Source: Pedobacter jeongneungensis (lineage in GTDB: Bacteria > Bacteroidota > Bacteroidia > Sphingobacteriales > Sphingobacteriaceae). From it: a stretch of DNA of 64,000 nucleotides. The notes under the pieces are model-generated. The model worked only from the letters and a program-made list of their open reading frames with translations, was not told the origin of the DNA and ran no database searches. The translations under genes and the position numbers were made by a program. This document shows positions 27,433 to 36,112 of the stretch, piece by piece. Where the stretch lies: contig NZ_AYMG01000003.1 in assembly GCF_000633455.1 (NCBI RefSeq), positions 162,913 to 226,912 on the forward strand, given 5' to 3'. Position 1 is the first letter of the stretch; every line of letters starts with the position of its first letter.

Positions 27433-28125
27433 ATGGAACTCATTCCTGGAAAAATATTTTTGGCCGATCAACGCGGATTAACTGAAACGTCGGTATTAAG
27501 AAGATACAGCACCTTTAATTTTGAGAAGTATTACAACGAACATAAAGAACCTTTTGGCGACTTATTCTTATGTAATGATGAATCGATTGCAGGTGGAAAA
27601 ATCATCTTTTTTCTTTGTAAGGAAGATTCGCTCCAGATATTGATGCCCATTACCGGCGGGATAAATATTGTTGCCAACGGGAAAGAATTTGCTTTAGAAA
27701 CCGGACAGGTACAGGTGTTGAATATGGGTAAGGGCGAAGTACTGGAAATCAGCAATCCTTACCAGAATGACATCATCAATTACATTCAGTTTGGGATTAA
27801 AACGGATATGTTTTTAATGCGGGCAAGCGAAATGCTTTTTAATTTCGATTTTGAAAAAAACCAAAACCAATTACTTGAAATCATTTCTAACCCTAAATTG
27901 CCTTTTAAGTTAAGTGCAGGTATTTTTGCCGGCAGAGAAGAAGTGGTTTATAAAATGCAAAACCCAAACCACCTGTTTTATACTTTTATTGTAGATGGCG
28001 CTTTCGAAATTGAAGGCCGCTTAATGCATGCAAGAGATGGTTTAGTGCTTTGGGATATCGAACAAATGGAGCTGGAAGCACTAAGTAATAACGCGATTGT
28101 AGTGGTGCTGGAGTTTGGGTTTTAG
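27433..28125 (+). CDS. Pirin-related cupin protein (quercetinase C-terminal-like)
   Basis: 230 residues. The opening MELIPGKIFLADQRGLTETSVLRRYSTFNF and the later beta-strand blocks (LQILMPITGGINIVANGKEFALETGQVQVLNMGKGEVLEISNPY, then FAGREEVVYKM...FIVDGAFEIEGRLMHARDGLVLWD) match the pirin-type bicupin with a quercetinase-like C-terminal domain. The metal-binding His set of classical pirins (HPHRG) is absent, so it may not bind iron. Cytosolic. Co-transcribed with the unknown gene before it. Confidence 0.7.
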   Translation: MELIPGKIFLADQRGLTETSVLRRYSTFNFEKYYNEHKEPFGDLFLCNDESIAGGKIIFFLCKEDSLQILMPITGGINIVANGKEFALETGQVQVLNMGKGEVLEISNPYQNDIINYIQFGIKTDMFLMRASEMLFNFDFEKNQNQLLEIISNPKLPFKLSAGIFAGREEVVYKMQNPNHLFYTFIVDGAFEIEGRLMHARDGLVLWDIEQMELEALSNNAIVVVLEFGF

Positions 28126-28151
28126 GTTTTTGCTGTCGCTTTGAATGTGAA

Positions 28152-28218
28152 GTCAGATGTTGCCATCTGACTTAGCGAATATCTAAAAGATTTGATTCAG
28201 TGCAAGATGGTAACATCT
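28152..28218. repeat. Pair of short CATCT hairpins
   Basis: GTCAGATG-TTGC-CATCTGAC (28152-28171) is followed after about 30 bases by a weaker related hairpin (AAGATG-GTAA-CATCTT, near 28204-28219). A better-kept pair of the same family is at 47561-47630. It lies in the gap between the cupin gene and the convergent DUF2027 gene and may serve as terminator. Confidence 0.6.
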
Positions 28219-28252
28219 TACACCACGGAAAATAAGATAAATTATCTGATTA

Positions 28253-28276
28253 TCCTTCAACAGGCTCAGGATGACA
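28253..28276. repeat. Half unit of GACAAGCTCAGGATGACA repeat family
   Basis: CCTTCAACAGGCTCAGGATGACA is a right half-unit of the family complete at 33739-33810 and 56147-56218. It ends three bases before the stop codon of the minus-strand gene. Confidence 0.55.
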
Positions 28277-28278
28277 TT

Positions 28279-29232
28279 TTATTTGAAAACCACTTCTGTA
28301 GCACCATAGCCAAATTTTTCTTTCCGCGCATCCATATAAGTTTTTACATGCGGATTTTTACTGATCAGTTTATGGATTTTATCCCTTAAAGTACCATTTC
28401 CCGAACCGTGAATGAAGACAATTTTATCGAAATGATGCACCACCGCAGCATCCATTGCCGTTTGAAAATGATTGATCTGGATCTGCAACATTTCATCCGC
28501 CTCTAAAAAATGATGATCATCTCTCAGTTTTTCGATGTGCAGATCGATTTCTTTTTGCGGTGCCTCAACTGTCCGTTTCTCTTCAGCAGATTTGAAAAAA
28601 CTCTCTTTTAATTTTTGTGGGTCGATACTTACCGGAACAAGGTCGTCCAGGCGGATAAACCATCCTTTATTTCTTAATTGTGGTAATTCTTTTTGTTCCG
28701 TACTAAAATCTTTTGCCCTGAATTTCTTACGGATCACCAATGGATCAATCGGTTTAACATCAGCTTTACTGAAGACCAAAACCTGAAAGTTAAATTCCGG
28801 CCAAAGATCTAAATCACCCAATGAAGCAGAATAAACCAAAGTTGAAGCGTAAGCTTCGATTACGCCATGAAAAGCACCTGCATATTTTTCTTTCCGTTCT
28901 GTTGTTAGGCTTACCAATAAAACATTGGGCGATTGGTTTTGCAAATGAAAATGCACCACATTACCCGCTTTATCATCGGTAGCAACGGCAACGTAAATGC
29001 CATTTTCAATTTTACTAACGCTGGGGATATTTACCTGGATGGGTTTTGGCGCATCCAATTCTTCGGCAACCACACCATGACCGTGTACAGAAGTTAAATT
29101 ACTTACCGCTACAGGAATTTCGAAACCATCCTCATCAGTAACGCCTAAAGTTTGCGCATCGATAATTTTGGTTACATAACCTTCACGTTTTTCATCAACA
29201 AAACGCACAAAATCTCCCAGTTTAAACTTCAT
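28279..29232 (-). CDS. DUF2027 and Smr domain protein
   Basis: 317 residues. The N-terminus (FKLGDFVRFVDEKREGYVTKI) is the SH3-like start of DUF2027 proteins of Bacteroidota. The C-terminus is an Smr domain: EIDLHIEKLRD near 222 (the DLH motif), and FIHGSGNGTLRDKIHKLI near 275 (HGxGxGxLR), ending with YGATEVVFK. Smr domains of MutS2 are nucleases acting on branched DNA or on RNA of stalled ribosomes. This protein has no MutS part. Cytosolic; target unknown. Confidence 0.88.
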   Translation of the reverse strand: MKFKLGDFVRFVDEKREGYVTKIIDAQTLGVTDEDGFEIPVAVSNLTSVHGHGVVAEELDAPKPIQVNIPSVSKIENGIYVAVATDDKAGNVVHFHLQNQSPNVLLVSLTTERKEKYAGAFHGVIEAYASTLVYSASLGDLDLWPEFNFQVLVFSKADVKPIDPLVIRKKFRAKDFSTEQKELPQLRNKGWFIRLDDLVPVSIDPQKLKESFFKSAEEKRTVEAPQKEIDLHIEKLRDDHHFLEADEMLQIQINHFQTAMDAAVVHHFDKIVFIHGSGNGTLRDKIHKLISKNPHVKTYMDARKEKFGYGATEVVFK

Positions 29233-29328
29233 CTCTTATTTTTTAAGCAAAGGTTTTTAATCTAATTCTTTGGATCAAGAAGTATTCTATCACACATTAT
29301 ATCTTCCGACTTCCGACTTCTGACTCCA

Positions 29329-30249
29329 TTAATGACGCGTATCGTTACCATGATAAATACTCAGGTAACTTTCGTATCTCGAAACCGCAATTTCACCTTC
29401 GTTTACGGCTTCAATAACAGCACAGCCCGGTTCGTTAACATGCCTGCAATTGTTAAAACGGCAATCGTGCGAGGTTTTAAAGATTTCCCTGAAAAAATGA
29501 CCTAGTTCTTCCTTTTCTATATCGATAACCCCAAGCTCTCTAATGCCTGGAGAATCTACAATAAAACCTCCCTGTGGCAGTTCGAACATTTCTGCAAAAG
29601 TGGTGGTATGTTGTCCTTTATCGCTCCAGTCTGACACCTCCCCTGTTCTTAAATCGCGATCAGGCATTAAAGCATTGATCAAACTCGATTTTCCCACACC
29701 CGAATGTCCGGAAATCAGGGTAATCTTATCCGTAATCAATTCCTGAATAACCGGAATATTAATGCCTTTTAAAGCCGAAACTTCGTAACAGGCATAACCG
29801 ATATTTTCGTAGATATCTTTAAATTCCTGCAGAATCTCTAAGCCTTCTTTACTAAACAGATCGAGTTTATTAAACACCAATACAGCAGGTACATCGTAAG
29901 CCTCGGCAGTAACCAAAAAGCGATCGATAAAACCTAGAGAAGTACGTGGCGAGGCCAGGGTAACCACTAACATCGCCATATCTAAATTGGCTGCTAATAT
30001 CTGCGCCTGTTTGCTCAGGTTGATTGATTTGCGGATGATGTAGTTTTTACGCGGTAGCATTTCGTTGATCAAACCCTGATTGCTATCCTTTTCCAGATCA
30101 AATTTTACCCTGTCGCCAACCGCAATCGGGTTGGTGGTTTTAAGTCCTTTAATCCTGAATTTTCCTACAATCCGGCAATCATAGCGTTCGCCGTTATCGG
30201 CCAAAACACTATACCAGCTCCCTGTAGATTTAATAACTAATCCCTGCAT
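29329..30249 (-). CDS. rsgA: Ribosome small-subunit-dependent GTPase RsgA
   Basis: 306 residues with the circularly permuted GTPase order: FNKLD (G4, about 126-130), VSALKG (G5), GHSGVGKSSL (G1, 181-190), then DSPGIREL (G3, about 232). The OB fold precedes (about 1-70) and the zinc finger follows with Cys263, Cys268, His270 and Cys276. RsgA checks late 30S maturation near the decoding site. It lies 96 bases upstream of the DUF2027-Smr gene on the same strand. Confidence 0.95.
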   Translation of the reverse strand: MQGLVIKSTGSWYSVLADNGERYDCRIVGKFRIKGLKTTNPIAVGDRVKFDLEKDSNQGLINEMLPRKNYIIRKSINLSKQAQILAANLDMAMLVVTLASPRTSLGFIDRFLVTAEAYDVPAVLVFNKLDLFSKEGLEILQEFKDIYENIGYACYEVSALKGINIPVIQELITDKITLISGHSGVGKSSLINALMPDRDLRTGEVSDWSDKGQHTTTFAEMFELPQGGFIVDSPGIRELGVIDIEKEELGHFFREIFKTSHDCRFNNCRHVNEPGCAVIEAVNEGEIAVSRYESYLSIYHGNDTRH

Positions 30250-30404
30250 ATTTGCGGTAAAGGTATGAATATGATTTCATTGGTAGAAGCGGCCTTGCCG
30301 GATAAAAGTTTACGCACAGGCAAAAGAACAAGCACTTTTAACTATATTCTTTGTTATCTACCAAATATCTTACATAAATACAACGCTTTAAAAGGCAAAA
30401 AACC

Positions 30405-30412
30405 TAAATTTG
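30405..30412 (+). promoter_or_regulatory. Candidate -7 element of fumC
   Basis: TAAATTTG matches TAnnTTTG exactly, 22 bases before the start codon. No clear TTG is found at the usual -33 distance, so the call is tentative. Confidence 0.4.
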
Positions 30413-30434
30413 CGACAACAAAAATCAAAATATA

Positions 30435-31832
30435 ATGAGTTTCAGAATAGAACACGATACCATGGGCGAGGTGCAGGTACCTGCCGACAAATACTGGGGT
30501 GCACAAACCGAACGCTCACGCAATAACTTCAAAATCGGTCCGGAAGGTTCGATGCCAAAAGAAATTATCCACGCTTTTGGATACCTGAAAAAAGCAGCAG
30601 CATTGGCCAATACCGAATTGGGGGTATTATCAGCAGAAAAAGCAGATTTAATTGCTAAAGCCTGTGATGAAATTATTGCTGGTCAATTGGATGATCAATT
30701 TCCATTGGTAATCTGGCAAACTGGTTCGGGCACTCAAAGTAACATGAATGGAAACGAGGTTATTGCCAACCGTGCCCATGTAATTAATGGTGGTGCACTG
30801 GCTGATGATAAAAAAGTACTTCACCCTAATGATGATGTAAATAAATCACAATCATCAAACGATACTTTTCCAACTGCAATGCATATTGCAGCTTATAAAC
30901 TTACAGTAGAAAATACCATTCCAGGCTTAGAAAAATTAAGGGATACCCTGGCTAAAAAAGTGGAAGAATTCAGTTCGATTGTTAAAACCGGACGTACACA
31001 TTTTATGGATGCTACCCCACTTACTTTAGGGCAGGAATTTTCTGGTTATGTACAACAGATCGACAACAGCATCAGGGCCATTAAAAATGCTTTGGTTATG
31101 GTTGCAGAACTGGCTTTGGGCGGTACCGCTGTTGGTACGGGTTTAAATACACCAAAAGGATACGATGTTTTAGTGGCTAAAAAAATTGCTGATTTAACGG
31201 GATTACCTTTTGTTACAGCTCCAAATAAATTCGAAGCTTTAGCCGCACATGATGCAATGGTAGAACTTTCTGGCGCATTAAAACGTACAGCAGTGGCTTT
31301 AATGAAAGTAGCCAACGATGTAAGGATGTTAAGTTCTGGCCCACGTTGTGGTATTGGCGAAATCGTAATTCCTGATAACGAACCAGGATCATCTATTATG
31401 CCGGGTAAAGTTAACCCTACACAACCAGAGGCATTAACCATGGTATGTGCCCAGGTAATTGGTAACGATGTGGCGGTTTCAGTTGGTGGCATGAGCGGTC
31501 ATTTCGAGCTTAACGTATTTAAACCAGTAATTGCAGCTAATGTATTGCAATCGGCCCGTTTAATCGGCGATGCCTGCGTTTCTTTTACGGATAAATGTGC
31601 TGAAGGAATTACCGCTAACTTGCCTGAAATAGAGAAACACCTGCAAAATTCTTTGATGTTGGTTACCGCTTTAAATCCACATGTGGGTTATGAAAATGCA
31701 GCCAAAATTGCAAAGAAAGCACATAAAGAAAATAAAACGTTAAAAGCAGCAGCTGTAGAGTTGGGATTATTAACCAATGAGCAGTTTGATGAGTGGGTAC
31801 GCCCAGAAGATATGGTTGGCAGCTTGAAATAA
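30435..31832 (+). CDS. fumC: Fumarate hydratase, class II
   Basis: 465 residues. Signature segments are [14 protein letters not shown] near 98-111, [16 protein letters not shown] near 137, [20 protein letters not shown] near 184 and the family motif [16 protein letters not shown] near 317, all in the order of FumC. It interconverts fumarate and malate in the citric acid cycle without an iron-sulfur cluster. The start [16 protein letters not shown] is the usual one. A long palindrome follows within 15 bases of its stop codon. Confidence 0.97.
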   Translation: MSFRIEHDTMGEVQVPADKYWGAQTERSRNNFKIGPEGSMPKEIIHAFGYLKKAAALANTELGVLSAEKADLIAKACDEIIAGQLDDQFPLVIWQTGSGTQSNMNGNEVIANRAHVINGGALADDKKVLHPNDDVNKSQSSNDTFPTAMHIAAYKLTVENTIPGLEKLRDTLAKKVEEFSSIVKTGRTHFMDATPLTLGQEFSGYVQQIDNSIRAIKNALVMVAELALGGTAVGTGLNTPKGYDVLVAKKIADLTGLPFVTAPNKFEALAAHDAMVELSGALKRTAVALMKVANDVRMLSSGPRCGIGEIVIPDNEPGSSIMPGKVNPTQPEALTMVCAQVIGNDVAVSVGGMSGHFELNVFKPVIAANVLQSARLIGDACVSFTDKCAEGITANLPEIEKHLQNSLMLVTALNPHVGYENAAKIAKKAHKENKTLKAAAVELGLLTNEQFDEWVRPEDMVGSLK

Positions 31833-31844
31833 GTTACAAGGATT

Positions 31845-31931
31845 GTCATTCCCAATTCACCCGATAGCTATCGGGTGAATTGGGAATCTTAAGCTTATTG
31901 TATTAAGATTCCCGCCTGTGCGGGAATGACG
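31845..31931. repeat. GTCATTCCC repeat with a 40-bp perfect palindrome
   Basis: Bases 31848-31887 form a perfect 40-base palindrome centred on AGCT (31866-31869). A second hairpin, ATTCCCGC-CTGT-GCGGGAAT, is at 31908-31927, and the outer ends GTCATTCCC/GGGAATGAC also pair. A diverged relative is at 57525-57606. It lies between fumC and the next plus-strand genes and may attenuate or stabilise transcripts. Confidence 0.8.
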
Positions 31932-31982
31932 TTACTTTTAAAATTATAATTAAATCAGTAAGGTTAATTAAAAATAAGCAAT

Positions 31983-32333
31983 ATGAATTCAATACTTTCT
32001 ACCCTCTTGAGCCTGGTTTCTATCATTTCGCCATGCATTGTATTCGGAACCTGTTGCTTTTTTTTAGCAAAAAAATCTTCAGTTGAAGCCATTTTAATGA
32101 CTATTGGCTCCGGGATTGGCTTATTGGTAACCTTATTTTACAGTGTTTTAATGCCTGTATTAATATCAAGTCAGCATTTGGCTTATACAGAAGTTTCACA
32201 ATATTACAGCATTATAGGCATTATCAGCTTTATAGCCAGTATGTGTTTCGCGGCAGGTTTTTTCATACTGGTTTACAATACCGTTAAGAAGAAAAATATC
32301 ATCCACGATCAGTTCCCTAAAAGCAACGATTAA
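31983..32333 (+). CDS. Small inner-membrane protein of unknown function
   Basis: 116 residues with three predicted membrane spans: about residues 4-28, 37-62 and 78-100 (IISFIASMCFAAGFFILVY). The C-terminal tail is charged and cytosolic-looking (KKKNIIHDQFPKSND). I recognise no family. The lipoprotein gene starts seven bases after its stop, so they share a transcript. Confidence 0.55.
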   Translation: MNSILSTLLSLVSIISPCIVFGTCCFFLAKKSSVEAILMTIGSGIGLLVTLFYSVLMPVLISSQHLAYTEVSQYYSIIGIISFIASMCFAAGFFILVYNTVKKKNIIHDQFPKSND

Positions 32334-32340
32334 TAATACA

Positions 32341-32856
32341 ATGAACAAACTGCATCCTGGTTTAAGGGTTTCCTACATCATCCTTTTTACATTATCCATT
32401 TTACATATCGCTTGTAGCCCAAGGCCAAATATCCAGGGCAAAGGCGAAAACTTTTTGCAGGGGGTATGGAATGAAGATTCGGTTGCTTTCAGTAATAAAT
32501 TAAGTAATTATACGCAGCACCATTTTAAATTCACCTGCGATTCGGTTTACATTGATATGGTTACCCATAGCAAAGTTAATTTATATGAGGATTCATGTTA
32601 TAACAATGGCGTATGGAAAGAATATGCCAAAGGGGTTTATGTAGTAAAAGGTGATACCTTATTTGTTGGCGCTACTTTTACGCATGCCAATTACAAACAA
32701 AAAATATCGGGTTGTTATCGCATTGGCAGATATGAAAAGAATTTCCTGATCAAAAAACATTCAGCAGATACCTTATCTTTAGAGAGCTTAAGCGATCAAC
32801 GCGAAATCAAATTAATCCTCAAACAAAAAATCACCTGCGTACAAAAAGAATTATAA
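32341..32856 (+). CDS. Lipoprotein of unknown function
   Basis: 171 residues. The N-terminal signal ends in HIAC (Cys25), predicting a lipoprotein. The mature part has beta-rich segments such as LQGVWNEDSVAF, GVYVVKGDTLFVGATFTH and YEKNFLIKKHSADTL, recalling lipocalin-like or META-like small barrels seen near other Bacteroidota genes, but no motif is decisive. It ends two bases before the S1/P1 nuclease gene, an operon arrangement that also follows fumC. Confidence 0.65.
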   Translation: MNKLHPGLRVSYIILFTLSILHIACSPRPNIQGKGENFLQGVWNEDSVAFSNKLSNYTQHHFKFTCDSVYIDMVTHSKVNLYEDSCYNNGVWKEYAKGVYVVKGDTLFVGATFTHANYKQKISGCYRIGRYEKNFLIKKHSADTLSLESLSDQREIKLILKQKITCVQKEL

Positions 32857-32857
32857 A

Positions 32858-33664
32858 ATGATTTTAACATCAATTAAAAAGAAATTAACCACGGTTTTGG
32901 CCATCGGTTTATTAGCGTATCTCCCTATTCAGGCAAATGCCTGGGGTACCATTGGTCACCGCGTAGTTGGCGAAATTGCCGATAGTTATTTAAAAGCAAA
33001 AACACGCAAAGCCATTCAGGACATTTTAGGTTACGAAACTTTGGCCATGAGCGCCAACTGGGGCGATTTTATCAAATCAGACTCTACCTACAATTACATG
33101 TACAACTGGCATTTTGTTAATCTTCCGGCAGGATTGAATAAAGATGGTGTTTACAACTTTCTGGAGACTGAAAAATCGCCGAGTCTTTATACCAAAATTC
33201 CAGACCTTATTGCCGTTTTAAAGAAAACAAACAGTACACCTGCAGAGAAGAAACTGGCTCTACGTATGTTGGTGCACCTGGCTGGCGATTTATGTCAACC
33301 GATGCATGTTGCACGTAAAGAAGATTTAGGTGGCAACCGTGTTTCGGTATTATGGTTTAACGAAAAATCAAACATCCACAGGGTTTGGGACGAGCAATTG
33401 ATCGAATACCAACAGTTGAGCTATACCGAATATGCAAAAGCAATTAACCATGCTTCGGCGGTACAGCTTTACAACTGGCAGAACACCAGCCTGAAAGATT
33501 GCATTTATGAATCGTACACCATTTGCAACAAAATTTACGATAACACCAAACCAGATTCTAAATTAAGCTACCGTTACAATTTCGAATGGGTTGATACCCT
33601 TAACGATCAATTATTAAAAGGTGGTGTGCGCCTCGCAAAAATGTTGAACGATATTTACGGATAA
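32858..33664 (+). CDS. S1/P1-type nuclease, secreted
   Basis: 268 residues. The signal peptide is cleaved before Trp29 (QANA-WGTIGH), which matters because mature S1/P1 enzymes use the N-terminal Trp to bind a zinc ion. Other zinc ligands are visible: His34, Asp in NWGDFIKSD, His in YNWHFVNLP, and the cluster HLAGDLCQPMHVA and IHRVWDEQL with the spacing of the trinuclear site. It cuts single-stranded DNA and RNA outside the cytoplasm, probably scavenging phosphate or nucleotides. A terminator follows directly. Confidence 0.92.
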   Translation: MILTSIKKKLTTVLAIGLLAYLPIQANAWGTIGHRVVGEIADSYLKAKTRKAIQDILGYETLAMSANWGDFIKSDSTYNYMYNWHFVNLPAGLNKDGVYNFLETEKSPSLYTKIPDLIAVLKKTNSTPAEKKLALRMLVHLAGDLCQPMHVARKEDLGGNRVSVLWFNEKSNIHRVWDEQLIEYQQLSYTEYAKAINHASAVQLYNWQNTSLKDCIYESYTICNKIYDNTKPDSKLSYRYNFEWVDTLNDQLLKGGVRLAKMLNDIYG

Positions 33665-33686
33665 ATTATCCGATCATTATTTAATG

Positions 33687-33719
33687 CCCCAATGCTAAAC
33701 CGCTTGGGGAATTTTTTTT
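33687..33719 (+). terminator. Terminator of the S1/P1 nuclease operon
   Basis: CCCCAA (33687-33692) pairs with TTGGGG (33704-33709) and is followed by a long T run (33712-33719). Confidence 0.75.
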
Positions 33720-33738
33720 AACATGTTATTCTGGAAAT

Positions 33739-33810
33739 TTGTCACGTTGAGCCTGTCGAAACGCCTCGCACAGTGTTAATGAAGGTCCTTCGACAAGCTC
33801 AGGATGACAA
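33739..33810. repeat. TTGTCACG...GGATGACAA palindromic repeat
   Basis: The ends TTGTCAC and the ATGACAA tip, and the inner GAGCCTGTCGAA/TTCGACAAGCTC pair, form an imperfect long hairpin. A second full copy is at 56147-56218. The rest of the 326-base gap (33811-33990) holds AT-rich DNA and a small CCACT...AGTGG pairing near 33933-33953, but no gene. Confidence 0.7.
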
Positions 33811-33990
33811 TTCTTAATTTATGATATACTCATAACGGTCGCGATGTAGGACTCACAATTAAAAATTAAATCATTACAATTAAATATTAATCGATTTTTA
33901 GGTTAACATAAAAAGGAGACAAACCACTACAACAGCCGCAGTGGCAGGAATTATTTATACATTTGTTTCTGTATATAAACCCAAATAACA

Positions 33991-34425
33991 TTGAAAATTT
34001 TAATGGTTTGCCTCGGTAACATCTGCCGTTCGCCACTTGCCGAAGGCATTATGCGTCACCTGGTAAATAAACAAAACTTAAACTGGGAAATTGCTTCGGC
34101 AGGAACGGGTAACTGGCATATCGGCAAAGCCCCCGACCATAGAAGTATTGCTGCGGCCAAAGCATTGGGTTACGATATCAGTAAACAACGTGCACAACAG
34201 TTTAGCCACTCCATGTTTGCCAAATATGACCTAATTTTGGTTATGGACCGTAATAATTTAAACGATGTACAAAGCCTGGCCAAAACAGTTGAAGATCGGA
34301 AAAAGGTTAAACTTTTTCTTAATAACGACGAAGTTACAGACCCTTATTGGGATAACGCGCTGTTTAGCCCTGTTTGCAAACAGGTTGAAGAAAGATGTAT
34401 GGAAATTATCAAACAACTTTCTTAA
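33991..34425 (+). CDS. Low-molecular-weight protein tyrosine phosphatase
   Basis: 144 residues if translation begins at the TTG at 33991 (MKILMVCLGNICRSP); an ATG at 34003 would remove the first four residues and part of the first beta strand. The P-loop is CLGNICRS with Cys7 and Arg13 (TTG numbering), and the general acid lies in DPYWDN near 111. The family removes phosphate from tyrosine and in bacteria often counters BY-kinases of polysaccharide export. The following ThuA-like gene is 38 bases downstream in the same direction. Confidence 0.92.
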   Translation: MKILMVCLGNICRSPLAEGIMRHLVNKQNLNWEIASAGTGNWHIGKAPDHRSIAAAKALGYDISKQRAQQFSHSMFAKYDLILVMDRNNLNDVQSLAKTVEDRKKVKLFLNNDEVTDPYWDNALFSPVCKQVEERCMEIIKQLS

Positions 34426-34463
34426 ATTTAAGGTTCATTATCACCACTAACCAAGTCAAAAAA

Positions 34464-35231
34464 ATGAAAAAGTACATCTCCCTATGTTTATTAATTGCAT
34501 CCGTTTTTTTATTTCAAAGTTATACCACAGCGAAAAAATCGGCTAAGGTTTTAGTTTTTTCCAAAACAAAGGGTTTCAGGCATAATTCTATCGAAACCGG
34601 AAAAGAAGTAATCCAGAAATTAGGAACCGAGCATCATTTTGAAGTAGACACCACCGAAAATGCTGATCTTTTTACAGAAGATAACCTTAAAAAATATGCT
34701 GCTGTTATTTTTTTAAATACAACAGGTGATGTACTCGATAATAAACAACAGGTTGCCTTCGAAAGGTATATCCAGGCAGGAGGCGGTTATGTGGGCATCC
34801 ACGCGGCAACTGATACCGAATACGATTGGCCTTGGTATGGCAAATTAGCTGGTGCTTATTTCATCAGTCACCCGGCTGTGCAGGAAGCTAAATTTATCAT
34901 TAAAGACAAAAAACATCCTTCAACAAAATTCTTTACCGATTCGGTTTGGATGAGAAAAGACGAACTATATAACTTTAAGGATATCAACCCTGATATTAAA
35001 GTGCTGATCAGCTTAGACGAAAAATCTTACACTGGTGGCAAAAATGGTGATTTCCATCCTTTTGCCTGGTACCACAATTTTGACGGCGGCAGGGCTTTTT
35101 ATACCTGTATGGGCCATACCAAAGAAGGTTGGGCTGAAGATAAATTCCAGAACCATTTATGGGGAGGCATTGAGTACGCGATAGGCGGGCAGAAAAAACT
35201 GGACTACAGTAAAGCACATTCAAAGTTCTAA
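34464..35231 (+). CDS. ThuA-domain protein, secreted
   Basis: I start at ATG 34464 (MKKYISLCLLIASVFLF), which opens a signal peptide; the longer frame overlaps the phosphatase gene. The protein (255 residues) shows the ThuA pattern: KVLVFSKTKGFRHNSIETG early, then YIQAGGGYVGIHAATDTEYDWPWYG and a C-terminal MGHTKEGWAEDKFQNHLWGGIEYA. ThuA has a glutamine-amidotransferase-like fold and was linked to trehalose use in rhizobia; in Bacteroidota secreted copies probably act on sugars in the periplasm. A hairpin terminator follows. Confidence 0.85.
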   Translation: MKKYISLCLLIASVFLFQSYTTAKKSAKVLVFSKTKGFRHNSIETGKEVIQKLGTEHHFEVDTTENADLFTEDNLKKYAAVIFLNTTGDVLDNKQQVAFERYIQAGGGYVGIHAATDTEYDWPWYGKLAGAYFISHPAVQEAKFIIKDKKHPSTKFFTDSVWMRKDELYNFKDINPDIKVLISLDEKSYTGGKNGDFHPFAWYHNFDGGRAFYTCMGHTKEGWAEDKFQNHLWGGIEYAIGGQKKLDYSKAHSKF

Positions 35232-35239
35232 AAACAGGG

Positions 35240-35273
35240 TTGAGCTTGTTGAATTTCCAATCAGCAAGCTCAA
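35240..35273. terminator. Bidirectional terminator between convergent genes
   Basis: TTGAGCTTGTTGA (35240-35252) pairs with TCAGCAAGCTCAA (35261-35273) with one mismatch. It lies nine bases after the ThuA gene and 13 before the end of the minus-strand membrane gene. Confidence 0.6.
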
Positions 35274-35285
35274 TATTAATTACTG

Positions 35286-35954
35286 TTATACTTTCTTGTA
35301 ATTAACCAAATAAATATAATTCAGCATACAGAAAGAAGCTACTGCCCCGAAAGTATGCCATAAAAAATGCGTGCCAATACTCAATATGTCCCACTTATCT
35401 GCGATACGGAAAGTTAAGGCAAATATGAAAGCAATTAAGGCAAATCCCACCCATTTGCCATTTTTCCACTCCGTTTTAATTAAGTAACCAAACACCGGAA
35501 ACAAAACCAGTGCGGCCATGAAGGCGTAATTAATATTAATAAAGATCTGGAAATAGCCATTGCTAAAAAGGCGTCGCACAAAAAACTGGAAAAAAGCATA
35601 AACCGCTACAATTAAAACGGCAAAATACCACTTGGTTAATTTGGAAAGAAAGTACACGCCGGCAGAAAGACATAAAAGCATAATTGGCATCCAGTCCATC
35701 ATAATAAAAATAGGCCAACGCCTCAACCCGTGATAAGTGGTCCCTCCAATCCCACCAATATAAAGCAGCACCAGTGCAATACTTAAAAAGGTATGCTGTT
35801 TAAAATTACCCCATAACCTAATTGTCCAATACACCGCTATAGCCAGGAAAAAGCAACTTGTTATCGTATTAAAAGGCTCTGGAAACAACTGACTCAGGTT
35901 GGTTTCGGTGTAGATTGTACCACCGTCTGGAGGGTTCTGGGTAAAAGCGCTCAT
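35286..35954 (-). CDS. Ceramidase-like (CREST superfamily) integral membrane protein
   Basis: 222 residues from ATG 35954; a 13-residue extension to 35993 is possible. About seven membrane spans are predicted. The spaced motifs GGTTYH (His75), MMDWMPI (Asp87) and GTHFLWH (His196, His200) match the H...D...HxxxH metal site of the CREST hydrolases, which include alkaline ceramidases and PAQR receptors. It could therefore be a zinc-dependent lipid amidase. Sphingobacteriaceae contain sphingolipids, so a ceramide-type substrate is plausible but not shown. Single-gene unit. Confidence 0.65.
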   Translation of the reverse strand: MSAFTQNPPDGGTIYTETNLSQLFPEPFNTITSCFFLAIAVYWTIRLWGNFKQHTFLSIALVLLYIGGIGGTTYHGLRRWPIFIMMDWMPIMLLCLSAGVYFLSKLTKWYFAVLIVAVYAFFQFFVRRLFSNGYFQIFININYAFMAALVLFPVFGYLIKTEWKNGKWVGFALIAFIFALTFRIADKWDILSIGTHFLWHTFGAVASFCMLNYIYLVNYKKV

Positions 35955-36088
35955 GATTAAATAACGTAAGTAAAAATCAAATGTTTCATGCATTTATGTA
36001 ACGATCAAGATGTAAAAATAATTTTGCGTTTACATTTTCAAGAGGTTAATTATTGGTTAACTCTTTTCCTTCAACTGGTATTTTTTTG

Positions 36089-36106
36089 TACTTTAGGTAT
36101 ACCTAA
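36089..36106 (+). promoter_or_regulatory. Candidate -7 element and operator of the fucosidase gene
   Basis: TACTTTAG (36089-36096) equals the -7 element of astacin gene 1. Overlapping it, TTAGGTATACCTAA (36093-36106) is a perfect 14-base palindrome seven bases before the ATG. A regulator bound there would block the promoter. No good TTG lies at -33. Confidence 0.4.
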
Positions 36107-36112
36107 GCTATA

